Of a stretch of DNA of 7,306 nt, positions 5,994 through 7,306 are shown piece after piece. The stretch is taken from contig JASLHL010000133.1 of the NCBI GenBank assembly GCA_030152225.1, forward strand, positions 1 through 7,306, given 5' to 3'. Position 1 is the first letter of the stretch. The number at the start of each line of letters is the position of its first letter. A program made the translations under genes and the position numbers. This DNA is from Flavobacterium sp. (lineage in GTDB: Bacteria > Bacteroidota > Bacteroidia > Flavobacteriales > Flavobacteriaceae). The notes beneath the pieces are model-generated. The model saw nothing but the letters and a program-made list of their open reading frames with translations, made no database searches and was not told where the DNA came from.

Positions 5994-6869
5994 ATGCAAC
6001 ATTTTCTCACCATTCAAACGATTTACGATTTTCATCAAATTCACGACGAGATCAAGATAGAAGGCATTGCACTTTTAAAAGACATTCATCGCCTCCACCC
6101 ACACTACACCGATTACAAGCATCAGTTTGATGGGTTATTGTTGTCGTATTGCTCCAAAGGCAGTGTTCGCATTATGATCAACTTTGAGGAATACACCGTT
6201 AACGAAGGGGATTGGGTGGTCGTCTTACCTCAGCTTATTTTAGATCCACAAGAGGTTTCGCCTGACTTTGAAGTCACTTCCATCCTCATGTCATTGGATT
6301 TTATCAGTGCCTATCCCATCTTGCGGGAATTTATCTTGAACAACGAAGTGCGTTGGCATCCAGTGATTGGCAACAAACAGCTCAACAATGTTCGTTTGCA
6401 TCCTTTTTTGGTGTTACTGGAACAATACTACTTTGAACAGGGCAGCAAGAGTAAAAAAACGATCATACAGTACCTTATTTTTGCTTTAATCACAGCACTA
6501 TCGGATTCCTACCAAACACGATGTGAGCAACGCGGTGTGATTAAAACGCGAAAATCTCAGCTTGTCGATGATTTCTACCTACATTTGTCACAGCATTATA
6601 AGAAAGAAAGGCAAGTATCCTTTTATGCGGAGAAACTCCATTTAACACCTCAATACTTAACGACCTTGGTTAAAAAGGAAACTGGGCATGCACTGACGCA
6701 TTGGATCGAACATGTGGTCATCTTACACGCCAAATCCCTATTGAAGTCCTCTACCCTATCCATAAACGAGATCAGCCTGGAGTTACACTTTGCGGATGCG
6801 TCCTTATTTTGTCGTTATTTTAAACGTTGTACCCAAGTAACACCTGCACAATTCCGAGCGATGAACTAA
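5994..6869 (+). CDS. AraC/XylS-family transcriptional regulator
   Basis: DNA-binding regulator of 291 aa, the common AraC-family length. The N-terminal half is a cupin-like sensing domain, with the typical strand pair SKGSVRIMINFEEYTVNEGD and WVVVLPQ at about 54-80. The C-terminal domain has two helix-turn-helix units. The first is VSFYAEKLHLTPQYLTTLVK (about 208-227), followed by KETGHALTHWIE. The second is LSINEISLELHFADASLFCR (about 255-274), ending in YFKRCTQVTPAQFR, the family hallmark in which P-x-x-FR closes the domain. ATG 5994 follows an A-rich leader (AAACTAAAAAA) typical of Bacteroidota. The ligand and targets are unknown; the divergent double-GNAT gene and the gene itself are the nearest candidates. 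A weak inverted repeat follows its stop. Confidence 0.94.
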   Translation: MQHFLTIQTIYDFHQIHDEIKIEGIALLKDIHRLHPHYTDYKHQFDGLLLSYCSKGSVRIMINFEEYTVNEGDWVVVLPQLILDPQEVSPDFEVTSILMSLDFISAYPILREFILNNEVRWHPVIGNKQLNNVRLHPFLVLLEQYYFEQGSKSKKTIIQYLIFALITALSDSYQTRCEQRGVIKTRKSQLVDDFYLHLSQHYKKERQVSFYAEKLHLTPQYLTTLVKKETGHALTHWIEHVVILHAKSLLKSSTLSINEISLELHFADASLFCRYFKRCTQVTPAQFRAMN

Positions 6870-6910
6870 GTAAAAACATCAAGATATAGGCGTTTACTTC
6901 TTCCTTTTTC
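6868..6910 (+). terminator. Possible terminator after the AraC-family gene
   Basis: AAGTAAA (6868-6874), overlapping the TAA stop, and TTTACTT (6893-6899) are a perfect 7-bp inverted repeat with an 18-base loop, followed by the T-rich stretch CTTCCTTTTTC. The stem has only one G-C pair, so it would be a weak terminator. Confidence 0.33.
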
Positions 6911-7013
6911 AGCATTTGATCCTTTTTTAAAAAAATAGATTTCAAAAATTTTAAAGGCTTAGTTTTTTATAACCAAATAGTTAATGATTTTCAGAGGCAG
7001 ACTGAACAAAAAA

Positions 7014-7029
7014 AAGAGACAATTCTCTT
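7014..7029. promoter_or_regulatory. Palindrome overlapping the tRNA-Tyr promoter -33 region
   Basis: AAGAGA (7014-7019), CAAT, then TCTCTT (7024-7029) is a perfect 6-bp inverted repeat. Its right arm shares two bases with the -33 TTG (7028-7030), and an A8 run (7008-7015) leads into the left arm. It could be an operator-like site or chance; the A-run resembles an UP element. The rest of 6870-7093 shows no gene. Confidence 0.35.
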
Positions 7030-7057
7030 GCAGATTAACAAAACAGCGCTATCTTTG
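7028..7057 (+). promoter_or_regulatory. Bacteroidota-type promoter of the tRNA-Tyr pair
   Basis: TTG (7028-7030), a 19-base spacer and TATCTTTG (7050-7057) match the phylum's primary-sigma consensus with ideal spacing. Transcription would start near 7064, leaving about 30 bases of 5' leader to be trimmed before the first tRNA at 7094. This is the best promoter in the window. Confidence 0.75.
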
Positions 7058-7093
7058 CACCGTTCTATTACAGAACTGAGGCATACGCTGAAA

Positions 7094-7174
7094 GGGGAGA
7101 TACTCAAGCGGCCAACGAGGACGGACTGTAAATCCGTTGGGAAACCTTCGCAGGTTCGAATCCTGCTCTCCCCA
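7094..7174 (+). tRNA. tRNA-Tyr (anticodon GTA), copy 1
   Basis: This 81-nt class II tRNA lacks an encoded CCA. Acceptor GGGGAGA (7094-7100) pairs with TCTCCCC (7167-7173), and the discriminator is A7174. The anticodon stem is ACGGA/TCCGT around loop CTGTAAA, with GTA at 7128-7130. A long variable arm follows. The T arm is GCAGG-TTCGAAT-CCTGC (7150-7166). GTA reads both Tyr codons through queuosine-type wobble. Confidence 0.97.
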
Positions 7175-7225
7175 CATCAAAGTTCTTATACATATATTGC
7201 TAAACTAAAATACAAAATACCGGAA

Positions 7226-7306
7226 GGGGAGATACTCAAGCGGCCAACGAGGACGGACTGTAAATCCGTTGGGAAACCTTCGCAGGTTCGAATCCTGCTC
7301 TCCCCA
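7226..7306 (+). tRNA. tRNA-Tyr (anticodon GTA), copy 2
   Basis: Identical to copy 1 at all 81 bases, offset by 132. The anticodon GTA is at 7260-7262, and the discriminator A is the last base of the window. The 51-base spacer (7175-7225) has no TTG/TAnnTTTG promoter, so both copies are probably cut from one transcript. Whether a third tRNA follows cannot be seen. Confidence 0.97.

Larger units (their letters stand above)
7092..7306 (+). repeat. Perfect direct repeat made by the two tRNA-Tyr genes
   Basis: Bases 7092-7174 and 7224-7306 are identical over 83 positions, that is the tRNA plus two A bases before it. The spacer is otherwise unlike the sequence before copy 1, so the duplication covers essentially only the mature tRNA. 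Such repeats can collapse or expand by recombination. Confidence 0.9.

Noticed and set aside
2914..6869. The GyrI-like, nitrilase, GNAT and AraC genes as one undescribed defence or biosynthetic system
   Set aside because: They lie on both strands with terminator- or promoter-like breaks between them, and there are no toxin, nuclease, transporter or assembly-line enzymes. Each is a common housekeeping-type family.

Overview
The window looks like a chromosomal stretch from a Bacteroidota bacterium, most likely Flavobacteriaceae; a Myroides-like organism is a guess from overall protein flavour only. The reasons are AT-rich DNA, A-rich leaders with weak or no Shine-Dalgarno sequences, promoter elements of the Bacteroidota form (TTG, about 19 bases, then TAnnTTTG), and a TPR-type sensor kinase of the sort common in this phylum. 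There is no sign of a mobile element, CRISPR array or phage.

Layout. Bases 2-1717 (+) hold the 3' part of a TPR/transmembrane/HisKA_3 sensor histidine kinase whose start lies before the window. Converging on it, after a 260-base hairpin-rich gap, is a LuxR-type response regulator (2634-1978, -). The two probably form a two-component pair. A 279-base AT-rich gap with duplicated promoter-like boxes separates the regulator from a stand-alone GyrI-like/AraC effector-binding-domain protein (2914-3381, +). Next come a nitrilase-superfamily amidohydrolase (3458-4249, +) and a RimJ/RimL-type GNAT acetyltransferase (4372-4932, +). A tandem two-domain GNAT protein (5782-4940, -) converges on that acetyltransferase with only 7 bases between the stop codons. 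Divergent from the double-GNAT gene is an AraC-family regulator (5994-6869, +). The window ends in two identical tRNA-Tyr(GTA) genes (7094-7174 and 7226-7306) behind a near-consensus Bacteroidota promoter.

How the genes may work together. Apart from the kinase/regulator pair and the two tRNAs, each gene seems to be its own transcription unit, with terminator-like or promoter-like sequence between most of them. Small-molecule binding and acyl-transfer functions sit side by side (GyrI-like, nitrilase, two GNATs, AraC), but nothing in the sequence shows a shared pathway. Three predicted start sites matter for annotation: the kinase is open through the left edge, the GyrI-like gene should start at ATG 2914 rather than TTG 2869, and the double GNAT should start at ATG 5782 rather than TTG 5800. 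I see no convincing undescribed system. The most unusual points are the 74-bp-spaced duplicated promoter boxes before the response regulator, its enlarged receiver loop, the two-tier hairpin after the nitrilase gene, and the palindrome over the tRNA -33 element.
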